Positions 63,896-64,000 of a stretch of 64,000 bases of DNA are shown here, piece after piece. A program made the position numbers and the translations under genes. A model generated the notes under the pieces. That model saw only the letters and a list, made by a program, of their open reading frames with translations. It was not told where the DNA came from and searched no databases. Position 1 is the first letter of the stretch, and each line of letters opens with the position of its first letter. The DNA is from Duganella levis (GTDB lineage: Bacteria > Pseudomonadota > Gammaproteobacteria > Burkholderiales > Burkholderiaceae_D): assembly GCF_009857605.1 (NCBI RefSeq), contig NZ_WWCT01000004.1, positions 62,001 to 126,000 on the forward strand, written 5' to 3'.

Positions 63896-64000
63896 ATGAC
63901 TATACCGCGACTTTCCGTTCTTGCCTTCATCATTTCGGCCCAGTTGACTTGCGCCGCGCTCGCCGCCGACGCGGTCCCGGCCAAGCACGCCATCACCCAC
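63896..64000 (+). CDS. Secreted protein, N-terminal 35 codons only
   Basis: ATG at 63896 opens MTIPRLSVLAFIISAQLTCA and continues ALAADAVPAKHAITH to the window edge. A signal peptide ending ALA-AD is clear. The ITH at the end resembles the start of S9-family (prolyl oligopeptidase) peptidases, which often read ITHEDxW there, but 35 residues are too few to be sure. It is divergent from phzF. Confidence 0.6.
   Translation, partial: MTIPRLSVLAFIISAQLTCAALAADAVPAKHAITH

Noticed and set aside
61283..64000. Genomic island inserted at tRNA-Lys
   Set aside because: No integrase gene, no second copy of the tRNA 3' end and no compositional break in the 2.7 kb visible; downstream genes look like ordinary chromosome.

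Overview
The window is a stretch of chromosome from a high-GC betaproteobacterium, most likely Burkholderiales family Oxalobacteraceae (Massilia / Duganella / Janthinobacterium-like). This rests on gene order and protein character: ribF-ileS-lspA-coaBC-dut, ispH beside an SlpA-type FKBP, radC-rpmB-rpmG, aat-bpt-pyrD, a PHB phasin, and a cysTWA-cysB sulfate cluster. I cannot assign a species. The content is overwhelmingly core genome: no insertion sequence, prophage, CRISPR array, rRNA operon or plasmid gene was found. Two tRNAs are present, initiator tRNA-fMet(CAU) on the minus strand and tRNA-Lys(UUU) on the plus strand.

Layout. 1-2.0 kb: 5' part of an FtsX-type ABC permease and an adenine deaminase, both minus. 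2.0-6.9 kb: PrkA kinase - YeaH - SpoVR stress module. 7.4-11.3 kb: energy-transduction operon tonB-exbB-exbD-exbD-TPR. 11.4-19.1 kb: ribF, ileS, lspA, coaBC, dut, then a lipoprotein with a decayed M48 peptidase motif and a small secreted protein. A 42-residue membrane protein lies on the opposite strand just after them. 19.2-24.6 kb: XdhC, a DMT transporter, an AlkA-like glycosylase, and a methyltransferase-MerR pair behind a textbook MerR-type promoter, then DUF29 and tRNA-fMet. 24.8-31.6 kb: Nudix hydrolase, the N-end-rule transferases aat and bpt, pyrD, a Tas-like aldo-keto reductase and a TonB-dependent receptor.

31.6-40.3 kb (minus): a chemotaxis receptor, then a sulfur block read sbp - hydrolase - peroxiredoxin - tauE - cysT - cysW - cysA - cysB. 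40.4-45.4 kb: dgkA, an IclR regulator, a PBP7-type endopeptidase, a nitroreductase, a DMT transporter, and a phasin whose promoter is bracketed by two matching inverted operator-like sites. 45.5-50.9 kb (minus): the branched-chain amino-acid transporter livHMGF, ispH and an FKBP-type isomerase. 51-57.5 kb: radC, rpmB-rpmG, a fatty-acid desaturase, an MscS-like channel, rsmB, purN and an orphan barstar-like gene. 57.9-64 kb: a glycine-zipper protein, a spermidine-synthase-like protein, a GspE/PilB-type ATPase, tRNA-Lys, two tandem periplasmic binding-protein paralogues, a PhzF-like enzyme and the first 35 codons of a secreted protein.

The genes do not form one large novel machine. The most distinctive observations are local: the MerR regulator with two tandem TipAS-like domains and its dyad-containing 19-bp-spacer promoter; an unlisted 42-residue membrane protein; a hairpin that would bury the ribosome binding site of the sulfite exporter; a terminator-like hairpin between exbD2 and the TPR gene; a tRNA-Lys with an irregular 3' half; and a tandemly duplicated lone binding protein next to that tRNA.
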